Shown here one piece after another: positions 49,752-58,480 of a stretch of DNA of 64,000 bases. Numbering within the stretch: the first letter of the stretch is position 1; every line of letters starts with the position of its first letter. The notes under the pieces are model-generated. The model was not told the origin of the DNA, ran no database searches, and was given only the letters and a program-made list of their open reading frames with translations. Both the position numbers and the translations under genes were made by a program. Source of the stretch: Pseudomonas flexibilis (GTDB lineage: Bacteria; Pseudomonadota; Gammaproteobacteria; Pseudomonadales; Pseudomonadaceae); contig NZ_JRUD01000024.1 in NCBI RefSeq assembly GCF_000802425.1, positions 147,375 through 211,374 on the forward strand, read 5' to 3'.

Positions 49752-49914
49752 GTCGGAATCTTGAATCGTTCGTGCTCGGAAGTTCAGCGTAGAAGCGCAG
49801 CGGAGTGAGGGGAAGCGCGGTTGTCGGCGCGGCGGTCTATGTCTTTGGAGAGATGGGGACGGTCGGGGCCGGATGCTAGAGTCTCGCTGCCCGCTTCCAA
49901 AGAGAATTTCCTGC

Positions 49915-50319
49915 ATGAATATCGTCGAATTTGCCGATCTGCTGCGCGCCGCCGAGCAGCAGGCACAGCCGCAACGTCTGCTGATGGTGTTCGTCAGTGC
50001 GGAGCTGCCCGCCGATGCCACGGCCGAGGAGCGTCGCCGTTTCGAGGCCGGCGCGGGGGGTAACCTGCGCCCGGTGCTCTGTGTGGACAAGTTGCCCGCC
50101 GAGCTGACCGACTTCCCCGCCTTGCGCGACGAGGCCGCTCGCACCGGCATCGGCTGGGACCTGGTGTTGGTCGCCGGCCTTTCCGGGCGCGGTGGCGTCG
50201 CGCCCTCCAGCGACGCGGCCGAGCAGCCGCTCAAGCAGATGGTGGCCGCCATTGAGAGCGGCAGCATTGGCCAATTCCTGGGGTTTGATCGGGATGGGCA
50301 GGTGGTGGCGTTCTACTGA
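49915..50319 (+). CDS. Small conserved hypothetical protein
   Basis: This 134-residue soluble protein begins MNIVEFADLLRAAEQQAQPQRLLMVFVSAELP and ends GQFLGFDRDGQVVAFY. Similar proteins are widespread in Pseudomonas and are sometimes labelled ribonucleotide reductase subunit alpha, which nothing in this sequence supports. A CVDKLP segment and C-terminal alpha/beta pattern are visible; there is no signal or membrane segment. It diverges from the hydrolase gene and converges with the type VI lipase. Function unknown. Confidence 0.78.
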   Translation: MNIVEFADLLRAAEQQAQPQRLLMVFVSAELPADATAEERRRFEAGAGGNLRPVLCVDKLPAELTDFPALRDEAARTGIGWDLVLVAGLSGRGGVAPSSDAAEQPLKQMVAAIESGSIGQFLGFDRDGQVVAFY

Positions 50320-50348
50320 GCCCCTGGGGCGGCATAGGCGTTCCGGAG

Positions 50349-52484
50349 TCACCCGTAGACACGCTCTTGTGGCACCGGCAAGCGGGCCAAGCGCTCGGCA
50401 TGGCGGTTCTCCTTCGCCGTCCGCCACTGCGAAACCAGCTCCGGTAGATCGGGCCGCTGAGCGAATTCGCCGAACACGGCCTGCGGAGTAATCAGGCGTT
50501 GGCCTTGCGTCTGCAGGCGCAGCAGGGTGCGCGTTAGCTGTTGCCGCTGGCTGTGGGCCAGCTGGCTGGCCAGCAGGACGCCTTGATTGTAAAGGCGACG
50601 CAGCTCCTCCTCGCTTTTGTTGTAGAAGCGGCGGTCATGTCGCAAGCGGACTGCGCGGCGGAACTGCAGGTAGCTCCCAGGCCTCCAGTCCGCCAGTGCG
50701 CGCTCGAGCGCCTTAACTTGCTCGGCCAGGTCGTCGGCTTCCTCTCGGCTGAACAGTTCGCCGTCCCGCTCCAGGCTGGCAGTCCAGCGCAGCAGGGTTG
50801 TCAGAGCCGCCCGACTGTAGCCGGTATCGCTGGAGTGTTCCGCCAGGGAGGGCTGTCCGCGTTGCGGCATGTCGCCCTGCAAGTCGAGAAGGCCAGCGTA
50901 TTGGGCGCAGGTCAGGCTTTCCAGGGCTTCGCAACCCGGTTGCCAGAGTATCGAGGCCTCGCTCTTGGCGTCCTTCTTGCGGGGCATGAAATGCCGTTGC
51001 TCGCCATGGTGCTCGTAAGGGTCACCCTTCAGGTTGAGGAGTCCAGCCAACAGCAGCGTGACCCCGCCCAGGGGGGAGAGATGCAGGGTTGCGGTGCCCG
51101 CCATCAGCAACTTCCACTCGGCATCCAGCCATGGAGTGGGTACGCCCGGAATCAGGTCGTTGTGGTTGACCAGGCGGTGGTGAATCAGCTCCTGCGCGCC
51201 CTGTACGAAGGTCCGGTCGCCGGCACGGGGAGCACCGAAGGTGTAGAGCTGAACTTGAGGTTGTTTCGGTTCCCGCCGTAACCACTCTGCGAGTAACAAG
51301 GCGATGGCGCCGCCCAAGCTGTGGCCGCAGACCATGATGCTGTGGTCGGGGTGATAAAACGCATCCAGATAGCGCTGCACAAAGGCCCGAGCAGCTTTGA
51401 AGCCGCCATGAAACCCTCGATGTGCCTGCCCCACGCCCCCGCTGAATGGTTCCTGGCGGCCATCCAGGTCCGTCAGAATGTCCTTGAGGCCCTGAGTGCC
51501 ACGTATGGAGATCAAGATCACCCGGTCGCTGTGGGTAATGAACCCCTGGGTTCCGCTGTCCTCGTGGTAGAGGAAATGCACATCCTCCGGGTTATTCCAG
51601 CCTCGCAGTGCCTCGTCCCGGTAACGGCTGGGGTCGTAAGGCATGACCTCCAGGCGCTTGGAATAAGGAACTTCCTCATACAGCAGGTGATACGGCCCTG
51701 CGGTATTGAACTGAGTCGGCCGCTTTCCGCATGACAGGCCTTCGCGCAGCACGTGACCAATACTGCCGGGCTCCTTGTAAGGAGGTGGAGCGGATTGGTA
51801 CGGCGTGCCGAACGGTGCTTCCTTGCTGAACGGGGCATAGACGAAGGTGCTCATCACCGCCAGGTGATAGGCGTTCAATGCACAGAAAGCCTTGTCCCGG
51901 GAGAGCAGTGGGCGGTAGGCGCGTAAGGCCTTTACTTCCAGTACGTGATGTCGATTGGGCTCCAGATCAACGCCTAACTGCTGCTGGTCTGTGGCGTTTA
52001 TCAGTTTCGGTGGCCTGGGGGCCCATCCGGAGTCCGGGTCCGGCAGATGCGCCGCCGCTTCGACGAAATCGCTGACTTCCACTCGAAAGAACTTGGCGCC
52101 TTCGGCGACCGCGAGCTCCTTGGCCAGATAGGTCTGGCCGTTATGGCGCGGGCCGAAGGGAGACTGCTCGGCGGCGACTTGCAAGGCTGTCAGGGGAATT
52201 TTGAACTCTGGTCTGATGATTAGCTCTTCGTACCATGTCCCGGATGCTCCATTACAAGGAGTCGAGAGGTCCAGTCTCAGAACACCGCAGAACAAATTGT
52301 CCGCCCGTGCGAAGCCGTCGTTATCGAGCGTGCCCGTGTAGATCTGTCCTTCTTTGCCGTGCAACTGATAGGAAAGGCCGGCATACGGTGACCCTTGGGC
52401 ATGTTCGTTCACTACGCGGAAACTGACCCAGTGGCTGCGTAACGGGCAATCCAAGGCCTCAACCTGATTGGCTGGTGTAGGCAT
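50349..52484 (-). CDS. Class 3 lipase, likely type VI secretion phospholipase effector
   Basis: This 711-residue protein has an N-terminal ~200-residue beta-rich region (PYAGLSYQLHGKEGQIYTG) typical of VgrG-linked effectors, then a fungal-type class 3 lipase domain. The nucleophile is S389 in GHSLGGAIALLLAEW, the acid Asp is in VNHNDLIPGVP, and the His is in DPYEHHGEQRHF, so the triad is complete. The C-terminal ~200 residues are helical. It is last in a tight minus-strand row vgrG, DUF4123 adaptor, lipoprotein, lipase, 6 bases after the lipoprotein. Inference: VgrG-delivered antibacterial phospholipase. Base composition is visibly less GC-rich than the flanking genes, suggesting transfer. 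Confidence 0.85.
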   Translation of the reverse strand: MPTPANQVEALDCPLRSHWVSFRVVNEHAQGSPYAGLSYQLHGKEGQIYTGTLDNDGFARADNLFCGVLRLDLSTPCNGASGTWYEELIIRPEFKIPLTALQVAAEQSPFGPRHNGQTYLAKELAVAEGAKFFRVEVSDFVEAAAHLPDPDSGWAPRPPKLINATDQQQLGVDLEPNRHHVLEVKALRAYRPLLSRDKAFCALNAYHLAVMSTFVYAPFSKEAPFGTPYQSAPPPYKEPGSIGHVLREGLSCGKRPTQFNTAGPYHLLYEEVPYSKRLEVMPYDPSRYRDEALRGWNNPEDVHFLYHEDSGTQGFITHSDRVILISIRGTQGLKDILTDLDGRQEPFSGGVGQAHRGFHGGFKAARAFVQRYLDAFYHPDHSIMVCGHSLGGAIALLLAEWLRREPKQPQVQLYTFGAPRAGDRTFVQGAQELIHHRLVNHNDLIPGVPTPWLDAEWKLLMAGTATLHLSPLGGVTLLLAGLLNLKGDPYEHHGEQRHFMPRKKDAKSEASILWQPGCEALESLTCAQYAGLLDLQGDMPQRGQPSLAEHSSDTGYSRAALTTLLRWTASLERDGELFSREEADDLAEQVKALERALADWRPGSYLQFRRAVRLRHDRRFYNKSEEELRRLYNQGVLLASQLAHSQRQQLTRTLLRLQTQGQRLITPQAVFGEFAQRPDLPELVSQWRTAKENRHAERLARLPVPQERVYG

Positions 52485-52490
52485 CCGTGC

Positions 52491-53228
52491 TTACTCCGTG
52501 CAGTTGGGATAAACGGTGCATTCGCGCCCGTCCATTTCAAACGTTTTGAAAGCGGGAGGACTCTGGCAGCGCTGCCATCCTGGCTTTGGCAGACAGGGCT
52601 TCCAGCCTTTGGGAAACCTGATCCAAGTATCGTCCCGGGCAGGCTTCTCCTCCGGATCCACCGAAAAATCCAGGCGCAGCGTCTTGCCCGGCAGGTCCTC
52701 TCGCCGCAGATACGCGCCAGCCCCCTTGCAGTTCAGCAATTTGGATATGTCGTAGCGCAGCGCGCTGATCTGAAACAACCAGCCGCACACCGCCTGCTTG
52801 TTGAGGTGGCCGTCGGGCTGGAAGGTCGCCGCGCCTTCCGGCAGCTCATCCACCACGCGTAGCTCGCCGTTGTCGTAGGTCTGCTGCCAGCGTTCATCGC
52901 CGTAGCGCCCCTTGATGTACAGGCCGACCCGCGCGAGCCTGGCCTGGCATATCCCCACCCGATAGCCCACCGGAATGGCGAAGCGGTAGCCGTGCGGTTC
53001 GGAGTGGAACGCCGTCTCGAAGCTCTTGGTCAGCTGGCTGCGCGACACCAGCCCCGGGCAATTGGACTCGGCGACGTAGTAGTGCGCCTGGGCGCGCAGG
53101 GCGAAATCGGCGGGCAGTTCGCCTTCGAAGGTGAAGCGCTCGGCAAACAGGCTGCCGAGAGTTCCGCAGCCGCCCAGGGGCGCAGCCAGCAGGGCCAGCC
53201 AAAGGGGGCGTAACAGGTATCGGTTCAT
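52491..53228 (-). CDS. Lipoprotein, putative immunity protein for the type VI lipase
   Basis: This 245-residue protein has a lipoprotein signal (MNRYLLRPLWLALLAAPLGGC, lipobox LGGC), so it sits in the periplasm, where phospholipase effectors act. The mature part has about nine cysteines (CPGL, GICQARL, AVCGWL, LLNCKG, KPCLPK, QRCQSP, RECTVYPNC), suggesting several disulfides. It starts inside the adaptor gene stop (ATGA) and ends 6 bases before the lipase. I recognise no named family; the immunity role is inferred from location and position. Confidence 0.72.
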   Translation of the reverse strand: MNRYLLRPLWLALLAAPLGGCGTLGSLFAERFTFEGELPADFALRAQAHYYVAESNCPGLVSRSQLTKSFETAFHSEPHGYRFAIPVGYRVGICQARLARVGLYIKGRYGDERWQQTYDNGELRVVDELPEGAATFQPDGHLNKQAVCGWLFQISALRYDISKLLNCKGAGAYLRREDLPGKTLRLDFSVDPEEKPARDDTWIRFPKGWKPCLPKPGWQRCQSPPAFKTFEMDGRECTVYPNCTE

Positions 53229-54052
53229 GCCATGGCCTCGGAAAAGGTGCGGCGGCAACGCGCCAGATGAGCCTCGGGAAGCTCGCCTTCGCGCGGTGAC
53301 CAGGCGGCGTGCCCGGCCCACGCGGGCTGCAATTGATGGGCCAGCAGAAACTTCACCGCTTCGTTGGTGTGCCAGCCCCAGATGTCGGCCTGGGCCAGCT
53401 GTTCGTCCAGCCAGGAGACAAGGTCCCGCTTTTCGAGCAGGCGGCAGACCGCAGCGCAGTGGCTTTGCCACAGCCATTGTTCGAGGTTGTGGCGGCGGAT
53501 GGCCTGGGCGACCGCGCCGGGCTCTGGCAGCTGCAGCCAGGGCGCGTCACCCGGCACCGGGTAGTGGCCGGGCGCGGGGTTGTCGAAGCGCTGCCAACGC
53601 TGGCCGTCCCAGGCCAGGCCACTGGCAAAGGGGCCCAGCAGCAGGGGGCGCTGTTCGGGCTCGAGGGCTTGCAGGTGGCGGGCGATCACGCGGTTGTCCT
53701 GGAAGCGGTACAGCACACGCCGGCCCTGCTCCCGCACCACCGACCGTTGCGTCCAGTGCCTGGCCAGCCGCTGGAGGTCGAGCGGCTTGGCGCTGAGCAG
53801 CCATCCCCAATTCCGCTCCGGCTGCGTCAGCCAGGCTCGCAGCCAATCCGCCTCGGCATCCTCCACGCCGACCAGACGGGGGCCGATTGCCGCCAGGTGG
53901 GACACTTCGCTGCCCTCATAGAGGTTAAGGCTCGTTCCAGACGCCGGGCGGCTGGCCCTCAGCTCGGCCTCGGCAAGCGGGTCGAGGATGAGGTACAGGT
54001 CGCGGCCCAGACGTTGTTGTTCACTGAGCCAGTGGGCGGGCGAGGTGGTCAT
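53225..54052 (-). CDS. DUF4123 effector adaptor/chaperone (Tap/TEC type)
   Basis: This 275-residue protein is of the DUF4123 kind that loads effectors on VgrG. It has an N-terminal DLYLILDPLAEAELRA, the middle WGWLLSAKPLDLQRLARHWTQ and VLYRFQDNRVIARHLQALEPEQR, and a typical GPFASGLAWDG. The ATG at 54052 overlaps the vgrG stop (ATGA); a GTG nine bases earlier is also possible. Its 3' end overlaps the lipoprotein start, so all four genes are translationally coupled. Confidence 0.88.
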   Translation of the reverse strand: MTTSPAHWLSEQQRLGRDLYLILDPLAEAELRASRPASGTSLNLYEGSEVSHLAAIGPRLVGVEDAEADWLRAWLTQPERNWGWLLSAKPLDLQRLARHWTQRSVVREQGRRVLYRFQDNRVIARHLQALEPEQRPLLLGPFASGLAWDGQRWQRFDNPAPGHYPVPGDAPWLQLPEPGAVAQAIRRHNLEQWLWQSHCAAVCRLLEKRDLVSWLDEQLAQADIWGWHTNEAVKFLLAHQLQPAWAGHAAWSPREGELPEAHLARCRRTFSEAMA

Positions 54053-56118
54053 GGCTGGCACTGTCCCTCGCCGCAGGATTCACACACCGGGCAGCGGCTG
54101 GCGCCCAGCTCCCGCGTGATCCGCGCGGCCGCCATCTGGCTCTGGGAGGGTTGCGGAGGTGCCGAAGGCGCCGGTGGGCGCTCGGCCGAGCAGGATGGGG
54201 TGGCTACGGCTGTGGCTGTTTGCCCCATCTGCGGGGGTGTGGGCAGCCGCGGTTGGGCGGTACGGGCCTGTCCTGCGCTGCCTCCTGCGTTCAGCTTGAC
54301 CTGCGGCCCGACCAGGCTCACGCCCCCGGCATCCAGCCTGATGAAGCTGCCGCCGGCCTGCACGGTCAGTTCGCTGCCCGCCTCGATCACCAGCCTTTCC
54401 CCGGCGTTCAGGTGGATCTCCCGGCCCGCCTCGATGAACTGCCCCTGCCCCAGCTTCACGTGCTGGCTGCCCTGCGTGCTCAGGTGGTCGTCGGCCTTGA
54501 GTTCCACCAGGCGGTTGCCGTGGATGATGCGCTGCTCCTCGCCCCGGCGTTCGCTGTGACTGTTGGCCTGCACCGTTTCCCGATGTCGGTTGCCGATGCG
54601 CATGCCGAGGTTGTGGCGCACATGCTGCTCCCAGTCACGCTGGGCGTGCAGGTAGAGCTGTTCGGCACCCGCACGGTCATCGATGCTCAGCTCGTTGCCC
54701 GCTTGGCCGTCCGGCGTGCTGCGGGTCCGCAAGACACTGCGGGTCTTGTGCTCGGGCAGCGGATAGGGCGGCGTGTGCTCGGCGTCATACAGGCAGCCGG
54801 TGATCAGCGGCTGGTCGAGCTCGCCGTCCAGAAAGCCGACCAGCACCTGCATGCCAACCCGGGGCAGGAGCCAGGCGCCGTAGTGGTTGCCGGCCCAGCC
54901 GCTGGCCACGCGCAGCCAGGCGCGTGTGTTCAAGTCCTGCGGCTGGCGCTCCCAGTGGAATTGCACCTGCACGCGGCCTTCGGCATCGCAATGGATTTCC
55001 TCGTTCTCCGGGCCAAGCACTCTTGCGCTTTGCGTAGCCGGCACGCGCGGTCGCAAATGCCGAGGCGCCAGGCGAACCGGCACGTCCCAGGGTATGGCGG
55101 TGAAACGGTTGTGGTAGCCAGGCTGGCCAGCGGTTCCCTGCGGGTCGGCTTCGGCATATTCCTCCAGTACCTGCGGCTGGTAGCCGTGGTGCTGCAGCCC
55201 GGTCAACAGCCAGAGCTGGTTGCAGTCTTCGCGCGGGTGGTTGCGTACGTCCATGAAGTGACCGCAGGCCAACAGTGGCTGGTCGCTGCTGCCCTCGGCC
55301 TGCCGGCAGTCCAGGCGCGTGGCTTCCAGCAAACGGCGGGCGCGCAGGCGGCCCTGACTGCGGTCATCGAAACGGCCCGGATAGGCGTACAGCTCCAGGC
55401 CGGCTGCTTGCCGGTCTTCAACCGAGGCTTGGGCCTCCAGCAGCAGGCGCGGCTGGTTGAAGTCGTGGTCGCGCAGGGTGACGCTGGCGCTGCGGGTTTC
55501 CAGGCGCACGCCAAAGCGCCTGAGCGAGGGAGCGCCGGCTTCGGGCTGGTAGCACTGGGTGGCTTCAAGCCGCGGAAAGACGGTCTGGTCGTCGCCGAAC
55601 ACCAGTGCGTGGCCGGTTGATTGGTGCTGGAAGTGAAAATGCAGGCCTTCCTCTTCACACAGGCGCTGCAGGAAGTTCAGGTCGCTCTCGGCGTACTGCA
55701 CGCAGTGCTCGCGCGGTGGATACTCGCTGCCCAGGGCGAAGCGGCAGGCGTCGCCCTGGATGCCATGCTCGGCCAGCAGCGCGGCGAGAATCTGCGGCAC
55801 GCTGCGTTGCTGGAAGATCCGGCAGTTGTGGCGCTGCTCCAGCCACGCCAGCGCCGGGCGCAGCTCGATGCGGTAATGGCTCAGGCGCTTGCCGGTTTCT
55901 TCTTGCGTGGCGCGCCAGACCAGGCCGTGCAGGCCACGACCGTTGCCGAGGTCGAGCCAGGCGGGCTGGCGCAGCAGCGTGTCCAGCGGCAGGTCGGAGT
56001 GCTCGGCCACCAGGCGCAGCACTATGCGGTACGGCTCGCCGATGGCTTCCTGGGCCTCGAAGGCGAGGACTCGCCAATCCCGGTCGGCCAGTTGCACAGA
56101 AAGGCGGGTGCTCGACAT
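54049..56118 (-). CDS. vgrG: Type VI secretion spike protein VgrG (TssI)
   Basis: This 689-residue trimeric spike has gp27-like (residues 1-~330: CVQYAESDLNFLQRLCEEEGLHF in part) and gp5-like domains (QVQFHWERQPQDLNTRAWLRVASGWAG in part, VGMQVLVGFLDGELDQPLITG). The beta-helix needle follows (NSHSERRGEEQRIIHGNRLVEL onwards, with VQAGGSFIRLDAGGVSL). After the needle comes a ~75-residue Pro/Ala/Gln-rich tail ending in CPVCESCGEGQC. No enzymatic extension is visible. It is the first gene of the cassette; no hcp, sheath or baseplate genes are in the window, so it must use a secretion machine encoded elsewhere. Confidence 0.93.
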   Translation of the reverse strand: MSSTRLSVQLADRDWRVLAFEAQEAIGEPYRIVLRLVAEHSDLPLDTLLRQPAWLDLGNGRGLHGLVWRATQEETGKRLSHYRIELRPALAWLEQRHNCRIFQQRSVPQILAALLAEHGIQGDACRFALGSEYPPREHCVQYAESDLNFLQRLCEEEGLHFHFQHQSTGHALVFGDDQTVFPRLEATQCYQPEAGAPSLRRFGVRLETRSASVTLRDHDFNQPRLLLEAQASVEDRQAAGLELYAYPGRFDDRSQGRLRARRLLEATRLDCRQAEGSSDQPLLACGHFMDVRNHPREDCNQLWLLTGLQHHGYQPQVLEEYAEADPQGTAGQPGYHNRFTAIPWDVPVRLAPRHLRPRVPATQSARVLGPENEEIHCDAEGRVQVQFHWERQPQDLNTRAWLRVASGWAGNHYGAWLLPRVGMQVLVGFLDGELDQPLITGCLYDAEHTPPYPLPEHKTRSVLRTRSTPDGQAGNELSIDDRAGAEQLYLHAQRDWEQHVRHNLGMRIGNRHRETVQANSHSERRGEEQRIIHGNRLVELKADDHLSTQGSQHVKLGQGQFIEAGREIHLNAGERLVIEAGSELTVQAGGSFIRLDAGGVSLVGPQVKLNAGGSAGQARTAQPRLPTPPQMGQTATAVATPSCSAERPPAPSAPPQPSQSQMAAARITRELGASRCPVCESCGEGQCQP

Positions 56119-56453
56119 GACTATCCCTCGTCGCAGAAACGCCCCGTTCCATGGGCGCGATCAGGCGGGCGGAGTCACGCGCTCCGTTCGCCGGATGCCG
56201 AGCGGATCGCTCGGGAACCAGGCTGGAATTGAGTCAAGGAGCGTGCCAGCTTCCCGTATCCCCCGCGGTTCAAGGGCTTGGCCGACTTCATCGGCCGGCG
56301 TGGGCGGGCTTTTGCGCGTGGCCGCACTCAATTGTGCGCAACGCATTGCTCAGGCCCAGCGGATTGTTGCGCAGCAGCGCGCCGGCCATGGCCGCCACGC
56401 TCCGGTGCGATGGACCGGCCGGGCGCTATGCAAACGCTTGCACGCTGCCGGCG
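56119..56453. other. 335-base non-coding region between rsmD and vgrG
   Basis: No plausible gene is present; the short open frames are shadows. It should contain the vgrG promoter (minus strand) and the rsmD 3' end. I see no clear terminator and no confident sigma-54 or sigma-70 promoter. It is the upstream border of the type VI cassette and no direct repeats or tRNA fragment are recognisable. Confidence 0.5.
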
Positions 56454-57050
56454 TTACGCCTGGCGCTGCCAGAGGCTGTAGTACACCTGCCCGGCATGCT
56501 TCTCGCGGTGCAGTCGCCAGTTGGCCGGCAGGCCGAGGGCCGAGGGGACGGCTTCGCTTTCGGTGTAGATCCAGGCGCCGGGGGCCAGCCAGTCGCGTTC
56601 CTCCAGCAGCTCGCAGGCTGGCACCAACAGGTTCTGGTGGAACGGCGGATCGAGAAACACCAGGTCATACGCCTGCGCCGGCTGCTCGGCCAGGTAACGC
56701 AGTGCATCGGCCTGCTGCACCTGGCCATCGGCACACTGCAGGGTCTGCAAATGGCTGCGCAGGGAGGCTACCGAGGCGGGGTTGAGGTCGAGCGCCAGAG
56801 CCTGTCCGGCGCCGCGCGACAGGGCTTCAAGGAAGAGCGCGCCGCTGCCGGCGAACGGGTCGAGCACCCGGGCGCCCGGCACATACGCGGCTAGCCAGTT
56901 GAACAGGGTTTCGCGCACCCGGTCCGGAGTCGGGCGCAGGCCGGGGCCGTCGGGGAAGCTGAAACGGCGGCTGCGCCAGTCGCCGGCGATGATGCGCAAC
57001 TGGCCCGTGCCGCCGTGCGCCTTGGGCGCGGGGGTGTTCGGTCGGCGCAT
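56454..57050 (-). CDS. rsmD: 16S rRNA (guanine966-N2)-methyltransferase RsmD
   Basis: This 198-residue methyltransferase modifies G966 of 16S rRNA. Motifs are GQLRIIAGDWRSRRF, RPTPDRVRETLFNWL, AdoMet-binding VLDPFAGSGALFLEALSRG, and catalytic DLVFLDPPFHQN. The start overlaps the upstream M16 gene by one base (TGATG). It is last in a minus-strand operon of two M16 proteases and rsmD. Confidence 0.95.
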   Translation of the reverse strand: MRRPNTPAPKAHGGTGQLRIIAGDWRSRRFSFPDGPGLRPTPDRVRETLFNWLAAYVPGARVLDPFAGSGALFLEALSRGAGQALALDLNPASVASLRSHLQTLQCADGQVQQADALRYLAEQPAQAYDLVFLDPPFHQNLLVPACELLEERDWLAPGAWIYTESEAVPSALGLPANWRLHREKHAGQVYYSLWQRQA

Positions 57051-58480
57051 CAGTGCGGTACTCCGGCGGGCTGCGGCTGGGTCGACCCGGTGGGCGGCGG
57101 CAGTTCGCTCTGCGCCACCGTCGGGCCGACGGTGACCACCACGAAGGCGTCCGGATCCAGGTGGCGGTTCATGGCCGCCTTGACCTGTTCTGCGCTCAAC
57201 CCCTGCACCTCTTCCACGAAACGTTCCAGGTGGTCCAGCGGCAGATCGTAGAAGCCGATAGCGCCCAACTGGCCGACGATGGCTGCGTTGCTGGCGGTGC
57301 TCAGCGGAAAGCTGCCGGCCAGCTCGCGCTTGGCCTGCTGCAACTCGGCTTCGCTCGGGCCCTCGGCGAGGAACTGGCGCACCAGCTCCTTGATCAGTGC
57401 CAGGGAGCCTTCGCTGTAGTCGGCGCGGGTCTGCATACTGATCATGAACGGCCCGCGTGTCTGCATGGGGCTGAAGCCGGAATAGATGCCGTAGGTCAGG
57501 CCGCGCTTCTCGCGCACCTCCTCCATCAGCCGCGACCCGAAGCCGCCCCCGCCAAGCACCTGATTGCCCAGATACAGCGCCGCGTAGTCCGGGTTGCCAC
57601 GGGCGATACCCAACTGGGCGATCTGCAGGTGGGTCTGGTTGGAGGGGAACTCGACATGCCGATGGCCGGGTGCGGGCGCCACGGGCTCGGCGGTCCGGGG
57701 GCGTGCCGGACCTTTGGGCAACGCCTGCGACACCTGGGCGGCGATGGCCTCGGCCTCGCTGCGCGACAGGTCGCCGACCAGTGCGATCACCGCATTGCTG
57801 GCCGTGTAGGCGCGGCGGTGGAAGTCACGCAGCTGGGCCTGGCGGATGCCGTTCAGCGACCGGGCGGTGCCTTCGCTGGGATGCGCGTAGGGATGCGCGC
57901 CGTAGAGTTCCTCGAACAGCGCCTGGCTGGCCAGCTTGCCCGGATTCTTCTTGTTGAACTCGATGCTCGACAACAGCTGGTTGCGGATACGTGACAGGGC
58001 ATCGTTGGGGAAGGTAGGGCGGCCGACCACGTCGGCAAACAGGGTCAGCGCCGGCTCGCGGCGCGCGGGGTCGCTGAGGCTGCGCAGGCTGGCCACCGCC
58101 ATGTCGCGGTAGGCGCCGTTGCCGAACTCGGCGCCGAGGGACTCGAAGCCGGCGGCGATGGCGTCGGCATCCTGGCCTCGGATGCCCTCGTTGAGCATGG
58201 CGTTGGTCAGCAGGGCCAGGCCGTGTACGCCGCGGTCCTGACTGCTGCCGGCGGCGAAGGTCAGGCGCAGGTCGAACATCGGCAGCTCGCGCGCTTCGAC
58301 GAACAGCACCTTGGCGCCTTCGGCGGTGCGCCATTGCTGAATGTCCAGATCACGTCGGGCGGGGGCTTCATCCTTCAGCGCGGCCAGCGACGCCAAGCGC
58401 GGCTCGGTGCCGCTGGCGCAGCCGCCGAGCAGTGCCAGGGCAAGCAGCCCGCACAGGCTGCGACTCACAAGCGATTTCAT
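57050..58480 (-). CDS. M16 family peptidase-like lipoprotein, inactive partner
   Basis: This 476-residue protein has a lipoprotein signal ([17 protein letters not shown]) and the two M16 half-domains. The zinc motif HXXEH is absent: the matching position reads GVHGLALLTNAML. The C-terminal half keeps the substrate-binding R/Y motif (REKRGLTYGIYSGFSP). This is the usual non-catalytic partner in two-protein M16 systems. Its start overlaps the active protease stop (ATGA), so the two are made together and probably form a heterodimer in the cell envelope. Confidence 0.9.
   Translation of the reverse strand: MKSLVSRSLCGLLALALLGGCASGTEPRLASLAALKDEAPARRDLDIQQWRTAEGAKVLFVEARELPMFDLRLTFAAGSSQDRGVHGLALLTNAMLNEGIRGQDADAIAAGFESLGAEFGNGAYRDMAVASLRSLSDPARREPALTLFADVVGRPTFPNDALSRIRNQLLSSIEFNKKNPGKLASQALFEELYGAHPYAHPSEGTARSLNGIRQAQLRDFHRRAYTASNAVIALVGDLSRSEAEAIAAQVSQALPKGPARPRTAEPVAPAPGHRHVEFPSNQTHLQIAQLGIARGNPDYAALYLGNQVLGGGGFGSRLMEEVREKRGLTYGIYSGFSPMQTRGPFMISMQTRADYSEGSLALIKELVRQFLAEGPSEAELQQAKRELAGSFPLSTASNAAIVGQLGAIGFYDLPLDHLERFVEEVQGLSAEQVKAAMNRHLDPDAFVVVTVGPTVAQSELPPPTGSTQPQPAGVPH

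Noticed and set aside
49915..50319. Ribonucleotide reductase subunit alpha (a label used for similar small proteins)
   Set aside because: The 134-residue protein has none of the active-site cysteines or folds of a reductase; the label is not supported.
56161..56346. Small gene between rsmD and vgrG
   Set aside because: No ribosome site, no recognisable composition, and an equally open frame on the other strand.
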